Assembly: GCF_012272835.1 (NCBI RefSeq)
Contig: NZ_JAAWWK010000003.1
Coordinates: forward strand, 372,001 to 436,000
Direction of reading: 5' to 3'
DNA length: 64,000 nt
Source of the DNA: Spongiibacter thalassae
Lineage (GTDB): Bacteria > Pseudomonadota > Gammaproteobacteria > Pseudomonadales > Spongiibacteraceae
Shown here: piece after piece, positions 28,177 through 36,291 of the stretch
How the letters are laid out: each line of letters starts with the position of its first letter
Position numbering within the stretch: the first letter of the stretch is position 1
Made by a program: the position numbers and the translations under genes
Notes under the pieces: model-generated
Told to the model about the DNA's origin: nothing
What the model saw: the letters and a program-made list of their open reading frames with translations, nothing else
The model's database searches: none

Positions 28177-28563
28177 TTGTCCAACACAATAACGGGAGAT
28201 GCTGAGGAAAACTCTTTTAAAGAGAAATTTCCAGCAGATGAAAAAATGCAGCATAAAGTCGCAAGGCTGGACCTACGATTGGATCCAGACATCAAGAACC
28301 TTGCGGCGCGGGCTTCTGCTTTAGTGGGCTCGAAAACTTTGAGCGATTTTGTAGTGCAAGCAATTCGCGAAAAAGCCAGTCGAGCAATCGAGGAAGCAGA
28401 AGTTGTGCGGTTGAACAGCGAGGCCTTTGCTGCCTTTAAGGCGACATGCGAGTCACCAGAGACAGCAAATGAAGCGTTGTCAGCAGCCATGCGCCGCCGA
28501 CATAAACGGAAACAGGAAAGTGCTTTTTATAGAAGAACTGAACAAGAAACTTCACGACCGTAA
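28177..28563 (+). CDS. tacA: TacA-type antitoxin (DUF1778 ribbon-helix-helix)
   Basis: 128 residues from a TTG start preceded by AGAGAG; an ATG at 28246 is an alternative start. The segment VARLDLRLDPDIKNLAARASALVGSKTLSDFVVQAIREKA is the DUF1778 DNA-binding core, and the C-terminal helices would cover the acetyltransferase toxin. The N-terminus is about 20 residues longer than usual. The toxin frame begins inside its 3' end, a typical overlap. Confidence 0.85.
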   Translation: MSNTITGDAEENSFKEKFPADEKMQHKVARLDLRLDPDIKNLAARASALVGSKTLSDFVVQAIREKASRAIEEAEVVRLNSEAFAAFKATCESPETANEALSAAMRRRHKRKQESAFYRRTEQETSRP

Positions 28564-29204
28564 AACGTTTGATTGCGGGCTTGCTGACGTCAATGAGTTC
28601 CTGAAAAAGCGGGCGAGTCAGCAAGCCCAGCAATCCATCAATAGAACCTGGGTGGCACTCGATGATGAAATGGTGGATTTTCATCCAACGCCAATAGTTG
28701 GGTTTTACACTCTAACCAGTTGTACGGTGGCTCATACAGACATCCAGGGGAACTATCCCCACTACCCATTACCCGCTTTTAAGTTAGCCTGGTTCGGTGT
28801 TCATAATGAATATCAGGGCACTCCAATGCGCGTTGGTGAAGAACTGCTAGCTAGTAGAGGCACTGCTTCAGTCTTGGGAGCTCTTTACCCACACTCAACT
28901 AGGTGTTGCCTTAGTTGTTGACCCGTTAACCCAGAAAAGTGAAGACTTTTTCCGGAAATACGATTTCCAGGAAATTGGGCGCTCTTTCCATGGTCAAGAA
29001 ACTCTCTATTTGCCGATGAGAAAAATCCGACAGATGATTGAAGCGGATCTGCTTCTGGGGGCCGAGGAAAAGTTTGGCTCAAGAACGAAAGCTGAACGTT
29101 GGTTTGATACACCTGATTCACTGTTTGGTGATCTCTCGCCTCGAAAGATGATCGATGTAGTCGGTGGCGTCGGCATTTTGGAAGATGCGATCTATGAGAG
29201 TTGA
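28520..29204 (+). pseudogene. tacT: TacT-type GNAT acetyltransferase toxin, frameshifted
   Basis: From a GTG at 28520 the frame reads FIEELNKKLHDRKTFDCGLADVNEFLKKRASQ and IVGFYTLTSCTV, the typical start of TacT toxins that acetylate aminoacyl-tRNA. Near 28855 the frame shifts by one; the other frame continues SWELFTHTQLGVALVVDPLTQKSEDFFRKYDFQEIG to LYLPMRKI, the normal end. The region carrying the acetyl-CoA loop lies at the break. The shifted frame runs on for about 60 more residues (AERWFDTPDSLFGDLSPRKMIDVVGG), resembling the DUF2384/MbcA toxin-binding domain, an unusual fusion or deletion joint. Confidence 0.78.
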
Positions 29205-30059
29205 AGGCGGCGCGCGTCAGCTCTGATTCTTGTTTACAGATCAGTTTCAGCTTCCTGAGCTGTTTTTACGCTATCGGGGGGAATGACATGCTCAGCGCCT
29301 GGATCAAGTTTCGAAACCAGGTTGTGTACCAGTTTTCCCTCCACTTGGCCACGTGATCTCCTGTGTCACAGACGACATGGCCCGCTTACCAGCAGGCAAT
29401 AGCAGTGCCAGAGCCAGAACCTTTCGTGCCCCAGTAAAGGCCGCCATCGTATTGAAATTGGTCGTAGCGAGTCGGAAGTTGTTCGATTGGGCCTCGGTGC
29501 TCCATCAAAAGGCTACGCGGGCACCATTGAAAAATTTAAGTTGAACTGCCTGGGCTAATAATCAGATTTCCATTTAGTAGCACAATGAATTCAGACTATC
29601 CTTAATTTATCTCGTAAAAACAATGAGTTAAAATATTATAGATTAATAGAATAGGATTTTTATTTGCAATAGCCTAGAGTGATCAATGGTAACTGGATCC
29701 AGATGGGAAGATGCGTATGTCGATCAATGACCTTCTGAAACGTAGCTCCTCCCATGGTACGGAGGAAGCAGAAGTAGCTTTCTTCTCAGCTATAGAGGCT
29801 TGTGGCCTGTTCCTGAATCAGTGACTCTACGCTTGAATATACTCACCCGGGCAGGACTCAAGCCAATTTTCCCTGGAATCTAGCCAAAGCCGGTTTGTTG
29901 ATGGCGGAAATGCCTAGGACAGGTTCGGTCAGCTGCCCGAGATTGATTATTTTGAGACCGGAGCCTGATGTTCCTACAATACCCGATTGCCCCGGCACAG
30001 TTTCCGGGTGATCCCAGGGTGAAGGCCGTTATTGAGCTGGCTTATCCGGAGGCTGATTC
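29205..30059. other. Non-coding debris, no gene recognised
   Basis: About 850 bases. Short open frames occur on both strands but none shows a recognisable family; 29969-30069 reads as AQFPGDPRVKAVIELAYPEADSL in one frame and may be a protein scrap. The part from about 29545 to 29700 is strikingly AT-rich. Confidence 0.4.
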
Positions 30060-30780
30060 GCTAACACGGTGTCACGTCTCAAGACGAGGTGGCTGCAAGA
30101 GCGCCAAGATTGGCGTCGCCGTGAGCTGAGAAGAAGCGCTCATCTACTGGTGGACGGATGGTGTCTACAGCAATGGTTGTCTAGATGACAGGCTCTGCCT
30201 GTTGGTGATCATAGGAGTTACCGAGTATGGCCACAAGGAACTGGTCGCGGTTGAAGATGGCCATCGGGGGTCTGAAGCCAGCTGGCGAGAGCTGCTCACC
30301 GGCTTGCGGGAGCGGGGCCTGGATTATGCCTCCAAGCTGGCCGTAGGCGACAGGGCTCTGGTTTCTCTATCTGGCGAAGACCCGTGAGGGCGCTCACAAA
30401 GCCTTTGACAGCACCTTGAAGCGATTCCGGGACAAGTACCCGAAGGCCATGGAAAACCTTGAAAAGGATCGGGATGAACTGCTCGCCTTTTACGACATCC
30501 CGGCAGCGCACTGGATTCATTTGCGGACCACCAATCTGATTGAGTCCACCTTCGCCAAGGTAAGGCTGAGTACAAAGCGAACCTGGTCCTGTGGCAACCC
30601 GACACCACGTTATCGATGGTGTTCAAATTGCTCCATTCCGTTCAGAAACGCTGGAAGCGGATCAAGGGGTTCAACCAACTGAAGCTGGTGGTGAACAACG
30701 TCCAGTTTCGGGATGGAGAACGCGTGGATGATCAATCAATCTGGCAGAGACGCCGCCTTATGGCCATTTGCCAGATTTGA
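30060..30780 (+). pseudogene. IS256-family transposase relic
   Basis: Pieces in different frames together give the C-terminal two thirds of an IS256 transposase: SRLKTRWLQERQDWRRREL, then GHKELVAVEDGHRGSEASWRELLTGLRERGL, KLAVGDRAL, KYPKAMENLEKDRDELLAFYDIPAAHWIHLRTTNLIESTFA and finally MVFKLLHSVQKRWKRIKGFNQL. At least three frameshifts; no terminal repeats identified. Lies immediately before the xylS-like regulator. Confidence 0.82.
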
Positions 30781-30895
30781 TAATAACTCCAGATAGTGCG
30801 GATTGATGTGTAATCAAAAAAAGGGGCGTTGCAACCCCTCCCAAATTTACCCATAATTAAAGCGTTGACAATAGTTACAACATACGGTGCAAGCC

Positions 30896-31861
30896 ATGTT
30901 ATCAAACGTGCTCAGTAATGCCGTGGTTTTTGCTCAGGCACACCCGCTAGAAGTATCCGATTACTTCAGTCGTCATGTCGGGCACCACATACTGGAATTT
31001 GCGGATCGGGTTTGCAGTCGCACGCAAGCCTCTCGCCTCAATTACCGTGATTTCGCTGGCCTCGGGCTGGCATCCATCAGCTACGGTGATAAGGTGAATG
31101 TTCGTTGTCCCGAACCTCGAGAGATCTACCATTTTCAGTTTGTGGCCCGAGGTGAATGCCTTTGGCGCTTCCCGGACAAGAACATTCGGCTGTTGCCTGG
31201 TCAAGCACTTATGGTTAATCCCTATGATCGAGTATCGCTAACGTATTCTGCTGATTGCGAAAAAGTTATTGTTACAGTGCCTCCAGCGCTGATCAACGAA
31301 ATATGCCTTGATCAGGCAGGCTCATTGCCTCGTGAAGGGGTTAAGTTTTCATCTGATGTTATAGACTTGAGTGAATCGGCATGTTTCCTGAGGTTGCTGG
31401 ATGTGCTGTTAGCAGAGGCCAATGGCAGCGAGTTGGGTCTGGAGCATGTGCAGCGGCCCTATCGCGAAATTCTGATCCGCAAGCTGCTGCATCAGTTCAG
31501 CAGCAATATTGCCTCCGAGCATGGCCTACACGCCAATGATCCCAGTTTTTGCCACCTCTTGGCTTACATCGAGACCAATATCCGCGCTGACCTGAGCGTT
31601 GAAGAACTGGCGCAGGTGGGGAATGTGAGTACCCGCACCGTCTACAACTTGTTTGCCAAGTATTTTAGTGTGACGCCGAAGCTGTTCATCAAGCAAGCCA
31701 AGCTGAAAAGCCTGCGTGAAGATTTGGCCGGTGGCAAGGCTATTCGCAATGTGACGGAAGTTGCTTTGGACTACGGCTTTACCCACCTTGGGCGTTTTTC
31801 ATCCGACTATCGCAAGATGTTTGGTGAGCTGCCGTCGGAAACGCTGCAGCGCAGGCGCTGA
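30896..31861 (+). CDS. xylS: XylS/BenR-type AraC-family activator
   Basis: About 321 residues (a GTG three codons upstream is an alternative start). The N-terminal effector domain shares with XylS the order VSDYFSRHVG, ISYGDKVNV, YHFQFVARGECLWR and PGQALMVNPYDRVSLTYSADCEK. The C-terminal double helix-turn-helix reads LSVEELAQVGNVSTRTVYNLFAKYF and TEVALDYGFTHLGRFSSDYRKMFGELPS. XylS/BenR proteins bind benzoate or toluates and activate Pm-type promoters. Two promoters with matching boxes lie in this window, near xylX and upstream of xylC. On pWW0 xylS follows the meta operon; here it precedes the upper operon. Confidence 0.85.
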   Translation: MLSNVLSNAVVFAQAHPLEVSDYFSRHVGHHILEFADRVCSRTQASRLNYRDFAGLGLASISYGDKVNVRCPEPREIYHFQFVARGECLWRFPDKNIRLLPGQALMVNPYDRVSLTYSADCEKVIVTVPPALINEICLDQAGSLPREGVKFSSDVIDLSESACFLRLLDVLLAEANGSELGLEHVQRPYREILIRKLLHQFSSNIASEHGLHANDPSFCHLLAYIETNIRADLSVEELAQVGNVSTRTVYNLFAKYFSVTPKLFIKQAKLKSLREDLAGGKAIRNVTEVALDYGFTHLGRFSSDYRKMFGELPSETLQRRR

Positions 31862-31906
31862 AGCCACTGAATGCCACCAAGTGGTAGCTCACTCGGTTAA
31901 TATGAG

Positions 31907-31931
31907 CGGCACGCCTGATTTAGGCGTGCCG
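31907..31931. terminator. Hairpin between convergent xylS-like and IclR genes
   Basis: CGGCACGCC and GGCGTGCCG form a perfect 9-bp stem with a 7-base loop. The last codons and stop of the IclR gene lie inside it. It could terminate both convergent transcripts, although the T-tract is weak. Confidence 0.6.
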
Positions 31932-32741
31932 TTTCAGTTGTGGCTGACCGCAGATCTCATCCGTGACCTTCTGTACGCAGGTTATCAGCTGTTGCCGTAG
32001 CGGTGAACCCGAGGTGATGTCGGTGTCGCAGGCCATCCCTATCAGGCTGACGGCCGATGAGATGTGGCCGTTGATATCGTAAATGGCGCTGCCCGCCACG
32101 TTCAGGTCCGGTAAGTAGTCGCCGTAGAAACAACACAGGTTGTCGTTCCTAACCTGAAGCAGGTGTTGTCGAAACTGTTCGCGCTCAAGGGCACGGCCGC
32201 CATGACGAGGCAGGGCCGGTGGATGCTGGAAAAACTGCTCCAGTATCTCTTCACGGCGCTCATGGGGTAGGCTGGCAAGGAAAATTCGGCCTGACACTGA
32301 GAAGAAGGGAGACAGTTCCAGCCCCAACCGTATATTGACAGCGACGGGAGAGGTGGAGTCCAGCCATTTGATTACCAGCGGCGCATGGCCGTTCCAGATT
32401 GTCACCGATACGGTCCTGTTGCTGGCCTTATTCAGCTCTTCAGCCGCACTGAAAACCAGTCGAATCGGATCGATGCGGCGAATGGCTGCTACTCCGAGTG
32501 TCAGGCAGGATCTGCCCAGCGTGTAGCCGTTGCCGGTGTCATGAGCGATATGGCCCATGCGCAGCAGGCTGACCAAGTACTTGTGCAGTCGGCTGGGCGA
32601 AAGCGACAGCCGGTCGGACAGGTTTTTGAGGGTCACGGGCCTGGGTGACTCTGCAATGGTATCCAGAATTCGCAAGCCGATCTCAAGAGAACCGATCCCT
32701 TGACGTGGGGGGTTGGCATTTTTTTCTATTTCTGCAGTCAT
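31920..32741 (-). CDS. IclR-family transcriptional regulator
   Basis: 273 residues. N-terminal winged helix (IGSLEIGLRILDTIAES, TLKNLSDRLSLSPSRLHKYLVSLLRMGHI) and C-terminal effector domain (TIWNGHAPLVIKWLDS; FSVSGRIFLASLP). IclR regulators often control aromatic catabolic operons, and position suggests a role in the xyl genes or a flanking operon, but TOL plasmids have no such gene. Convergent with the xylS-like gene. Confidence 0.85.
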   Translation of the reverse strand: MTAEIEKNANPPRQGIGSLEIGLRILDTIAESPRPVTLKNLSDRLSLSPSRLHKYLVSLLRMGHIAHDTGNGYTLGRSCLTLGVAAIRRIDPIRLVFSAAEELNKASNRTVSVTIWNGHAPLVIKWLDSTSPVAVNIRLGLELSPFFSVSGRIFLASLPHERREEILEQFFQHPPALPRHGGRALEREQFRQHLLQVRNDNLCCFYGDYLPDLNVAGSAIYDINGHISSAVSLIGMACDTDITSGSPLRQQLITCVQKVTDEICGQPQLKRHA

Positions 32742-33016
32742 AGGCGGGGTCCCTGTAGTGCTGCTTGGATGGGGGATTGTACTCGTAACCGATCCGGATC
32801 GGGTGGCAAGTAAGTTGTTCAGACAGCGAGGTTGGACTCAACCTCGTCCAGCCGTGCCATCAGCTGCTCGGAATTGTCACTGAATATCAACCTGCCTTGG
32901 TCACTTGCCGCCATATATCGCTCATTTCACTGAATGCTTATCCGGGACTCTGGGAATAATTCAGGCTGTTGCTTTCGGTGTTGTTAATAGTGTGATGCAT
33001 TCCAAAATACAACATT

Positions 33017-33078
33017 TGCAGTATCAGGACAAAGAATGCGCTGTCCGGATAGTCACCCCCGGGGACTTATATCATTAT
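33017..33078 (+). promoter_or_regulatory. Diverged second Pm-type promoter upstream of xylC
   Basis: TGCAGTATCAGGACA (33017-33031) and TGCGCTGTCCGGATA (33037-33051) are two direct boxes, each one base off the XylS consensus TGCA-N6-GGNTA. They are 20 bp apart start to start, with CATTAT exactly 21 bases after the second box. The xylX promoter at 50089-50150 has the same box spacing and the same 21-base gap. Similarity continues about 23 bases further upstream (32994 versus 50066; 22 of 27 bases from there through the first TGCA). A duplicated Pm rather than a chance match. Confidence 0.75.
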
Positions 33079-33098
33079 CAACAAGAATAAAGGAATCC

Positions 33099-33233
33099 AC
33101 GCAAGGCAATAGAATGGCAAAAGTAGGCAGCGTTATCAAAGGCTACGGCGAAAAACACCTTTGTCGTGACCGTTGGGGCATGGTTGTTGATCCTGAGTTG
33201 TTCGAGCACAGACGAAGAATGCGGGGGGGATAG
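33099..33233 (+). pseudogene. 5' relic of a second xylX (dioxygenase alpha subunit)
   Basis: Codon by codon alignment with the start of xylX at 50176 holds without gaps: position 1 is ACG instead of ATG, then position 6 is ATG (33114), followed by AKVGSVIK, and VDPELFE matches TDPELFE of xylX. Similarity ends near 33212 and a stop follows at 33231-33233. An ATG-started peptide of 39 residues remains possible from 33114. It shows that the promoter just upstream came from a benzoate/toluate dioxygenase operon. Confidence 0.75.
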
Positions 33234-33406
33234 TAACGTCTGTCTGGCGCGTGGAAACCAGGGCACAATTCTAACAGTTAGTCCAAGACGCAATCTGGTC
33301 AGAAGGTTAGGCAGTAGTGCGTTCTCGTATTCCGCTTGACTCCGGGGTCGGAATGTATTTGATGCGGGCGCAATAATCAATAACTATTAAATGTGGAGGG
33401 GGAGTG

Positions 33407-34873
33407 ATGCAGCAAGAAAGAAGAGAGGCCTCTATTTGGTCTAGAAAAGTGTTCAGCTCTGGGTGGGTAGAAGCGCGGGGTGGTGTCTGTGATGTTACCG
33501 ATCCATCCAATGGCGATCTGCTTGGCGTTACGGGCATTGCAAATGGTGAGGATGTCGCCGCTGCTGCGCAGACAGCCAGGCGAGCTCAAAAGGGGTGGGC
33601 TGCAATACCCTTCAGTGAAAGAGCCGAGATTGTACGAAAGGCTGCGGAAAAACTGAAAGAGCGCGAAAATGAGTTCGCCGATTGGAACGTTCGGGAATGC
33701 GGCGCGATTCGACAGAAAGGCTTGTGGGAGGCCGGGATTACCTATCAGCAGATGCATCAGGCTGCGAGTTTGGCGTTCTTGCCTGATGGTACGTCGTTTC
33801 CATCGGCCGTTGCAGGGCGGCTGAACCTTTGTCAGCGAGTTCCAGTTGGCGTGGTCGGTGTGATTGCACCGTGGAACTTCCCGCTGTTCCTGTCTATGCG
33901 TTCGGTAGCGCCAGCGTTGGTGCTGGGTAATGCCGTAGTCTTAAAACCCGACCCTCAGACTGCCATCACTGGAGGCGCGCTCATTGCTGAGATATTTTCC
34001 GAGGCGGGTTTGCCAGATGGCGTTCTCCACGTCCTTCCGGGGGGGGCAGAAGCGGGGGAGTCAATGGTGGCGAGTCCAGAAATTGACATGATTTCTTTTA
34101 CCGGGTCGACCCAGGTGGGTCGGTTGATTGGAGAGAAATGCGGGGGAATGTTGAAAAAGGTTGCGCTTGAGCTCGGCGGAAACAATGTCCACATCGTTTT
34201 GCCTGATGCAGATCTTGATGGAGCCGCCAGTTGCGCTGCATGGGGCACATTTTTACATCAGGGCCAAGTGTGCATGGCCGCTGGGCGTCATCTGGTGCAT
34301 CGTGACATTGCGCAGGAATACGCAGAGAAGCTTGCGCTACGTGCTCGGAATCTGGTGGTTGGAGATCCGAAAACGGATCAAGTACACCTCGGTCCTCTTA
34401 TCAACGATAAACAAGTGGCACACGTCCATGCTCTCGTAGAATCTGCGCAAAAGGCCGGCGCAAAGATCTTGGCGGGAGGTACCTATCAGGATCGCTACTA
34501 CCAAGCTACCGTGCTCATGGACGTAACGCCGAAAATGGATGTTTTCAAGTTGGAAACTTTCGGCCCAGTGGCACCAATCACAGTTGTCGACAGCGTAGAG
34601 GAAGCCATCGAATTGGCAAACAGTTCGGAATATGGCTTGGCTGCGTCTATTCATACTGAGGCCTTGGCGACGGGGCTAGAGATTGCGAGGAGTTTAAAGA
34701 CAGGAATGGTCCATATCAATGACCAACCGATCAACTGTGAGCCACATGTTCCTTTCGGAGGGATGGGGGCTTCGGGTAGCGGTGGAAGGTTTGGCGGACT
34801 TGCAAGTATTGATGAATTTACTAAGTCGCAATGGATTAGTATGGTTGAGAAGCCAGCTAGTTACCCATTCTGA
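33407..34873 (+). CDS. xylC: Benzaldehyde dehydrogenase
   Basis: 488 residues, very close to XylC of TOL plasmids throughout (for example KVFSSGWVEARGGV near the start and GMVHINDQPINCEPHVPFGGMG near the end). It oxidises (methyl)benzaldehydes to benzoate/toluates with NAD+. Catalytic Cys is in FLHQGQVCMAAGR, and ELGGNN holds the general-base Glu. An ATG after GGAGGGGG is used; a GTG one codon upstream is possible. First gene of the upper operon, 28 bases before xylM. xylU and xylW, which precede xylC on pWW0, are absent. Confidence 0.95.
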   Translation: MQQERREASIWSRKVFSSGWVEARGGVCDVTDPSNGDLLGVTGIANGEDVAAAAQTARRAQKGWAAIPFSERAEIVRKAAEKLKERENEFADWNVRECGAIRQKGLWEAGITYQQMHQAASLAFLPDGTSFPSAVAGRLNLCQRVPVGVVGVIAPWNFPLFLSMRSVAPALVLGNAVVLKPDPQTAITGGALIAEIFSEAGLPDGVLHVLPGGAEAGESMVASPEIDMISFTGSTQVGRLIGEKCGGMLKKVALELGGNNVHIVLPDADLDGAASCAAWGTFLHQGQVCMAAGRHLVHRDIAQEYAEKLALRARNLVVGDPKTDQVHLGPLINDKQVAHVHALVESAQKAGAKILAGGTYQDRYYQATVLMDVTPKMDVFKLETFGPVAPITVVDSVEEAIELANSSEYGLAASIHTEALATGLEIARSLKTGMVHINDQPINCEPHVPFGGMGASGSGGRFGGLASIDEFTKSQWISMVEKPASYPF

Positions 34874-34900
34874 GTTGACAATAATAAGTAGGAGAGATAT

Positions 34901-35992
34901 ATGGATGCGCTACGTTATTACCTGATTCCTGTTGTAACTGCCTGCGGGCTGATCGGATTTTACTATGGCGAAGATTGGGTTTGGCTTGGCGCCGCCACGT
35001 TTCCGGCGCTGATGGTGCTTGACATCCTTCTGCCGAAGGATTTTGCGGCCCGAAAGGTCAATGCGTTTTTGGCATACCTTCCTTTATATTTGCAATTGCC
35101 AATGATGATTGGACTATATGGCTTCTTGATCTGGGGAGTCCGAGAGGGGCGTATCGATCTTGGTGAGCCCTCACAAGTGATAGGATGTATTCTTTCCTTG
35201 GGTTGGCTGAGTGGTGTGCCTACTCTGCCGGTCAACCATGAGCTGATGCATCGCCGCCACTGGTTGCCGCGTAGGATAGCGCAGCTATTAGGCACGTTTT
35301 ATGGTGATCCGAGCCGGGATATTGCACATGTCAATACGCATCACCTTTATCTAGATACGCTTTATGACAGTGACACTCCATACCGTGGCCAAACTATATA
35401 TAGTTTTGTGTTCACTGCAACGGTAGGTTCTGTCAAAGACGCACTGAAGATCGAGGCCGAAATTTTGCGCAAAAGAGGGAAGTCGCCTTGGCACCTCTCC
35501 AACAGAGTATATCAATACCTTGCGCTCCTGTTTGCCCTGCCTTGCTTGGTTGCGTACTTGGCAGGACCGGCTTTAGGGTTGATGACGGTTGCTGCAATGA
35601 TTGTAGCGAAAGGACTTGTCGAGGGTTTTAACTACTTTCAGCACTATGGATTGGTGCGGGACCCCAATCAGCCCATCCTTCTACATCATGCTTGGAATCA
35701 TATGGGCAGGATCGCTCGTCCGCTAGGTTGCGAAATTACTAACCATATCAATCACCATTTGGACGGATATACGCCGTTTTATCAACTGCGCCCGGAAAGG
35801 GAGGCCCCGCAAATGCCCTCGCTCTTCCTCTGTTTCCTGCTAGGGCTAGTGCCGCCGCTTTGGTTTAATCTTGTTGCGAAACCCAAATTGAAGGATTGGG
35901 ATCTGCAATATGCCACGCCCGGTGAGCGAAAGTTGGCCGTGGAGGCTAATAAAAGTGCAGGCTGGCCAAAGTGGATACCACAGGAAGCTTAA
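34901..35992 (+). CDS. xylM: Xylene/toluene monooxygenase hydroxylase subunit
   Basis: 363 residues, an AlkB-type membrane di-iron enzyme that hydroxylates the methyl group of toluene and xylenes. Histidine boxes are present: HELMHRRH, HVNTHH and NHINHH, plus NYFQHYG. Several hydrophobic segments flank them. The N-terminus RYYLIPVVTACGLIGFYYG is nearly that of pWW0 XylM. Electrons come from XylA. The DNA of xylM-A-B-N looks more AT-rich than the meta genes. A strong hairpin follows the gene before xylA. Confidence 0.95.
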   Translation: MDALRYYLIPVVTACGLIGFYYGEDWVWLGAATFPALMVLDILLPKDFAARKVNAFLAYLPLYLQLPMMIGLYGFLIWGVREGRIDLGEPSQVIGCILSLGWLSGVPTLPVNHELMHRRHWLPRRIAQLLGTFYGDPSRDIAHVNTHHLYLDTLYDSDTPYRGQTIYSFVFTATVGSVKDALKIEAEILRKRGKSPWHLSNRVYQYLALLFALPCLVAYLAGPALGLMTVAAMIVAKGLVEGFNYFQHYGLVRDPNQPILLHHAWNHMGRIARPLGCEITNHINHHLDGYTPFYQLRPEREAPQMPSLFLCFLLGLVPPLWFNLVAKPKLKDWDLQYATPGERKLAVEANKSAGWPKWIPQEA

Positions 35993-36008
35993 TGATTATA
36001 TTAAGCTG

Positions 36009-36081
36009 GTGGCCGTTCACGTCTGGCAATCTCGACTGAAAAATTTGGGATTGCTGGCACCTGATTGGGGGGAACGGCCAC
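36009..36081. repeat. 10-bp inverted repeat after xylM
   Basis: GTGGCCGTTC (36009-36018) and GAACGGCCAC (36072-36081) are exact complements 53 bases apart, in the 299-base xylM-xylA gap. No gene is seen in this gap. Confidence 0.5.
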
Positions 36082-36121
36082 TAGGTTAATAGCAGTCAAC
36101 GTGTAGAATTTTTTTGATGTT

Positions 36122-36165
36122 GGCCGTAGAAGCCTATGGAGCAAAATGGCTCTACGGCCTTTTTT
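36122..36165 (+). terminator. Terminator-like hairpin inside the upper operon (xylM-xylA gap)
   Basis: GGCCGTAGAAGCC pairs with GGCTCTACGGCC (one unpaired A) around a loop of about 13 bases and is followed directly by TTTTTT. By sequence it is a strong intrinsic terminator lying between two genes whose products form one enzyme, so it may lower xylA-B-N expression or reflect a joint. Confidence 0.7.
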
Positions 36166-36291
36166 ATCAAAAGAATTTGTGTGCCGGCGGACGCGTCATC
36201 TCCCCTGCTGCCATAAACGCCTGGAGCAAAGATGTCGTTCTGGTATTTGCACAAGTAATGACCACGAAGTTTTAATGATGGACGCTTGAAT

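Noticed and set aside
33240-33400. Sigma-54 (Pu-like) promoter directly before xylC
   Set aside because: No GG-N10-GC pair in a TGGCAC/TTGCT context was found in this stretch.
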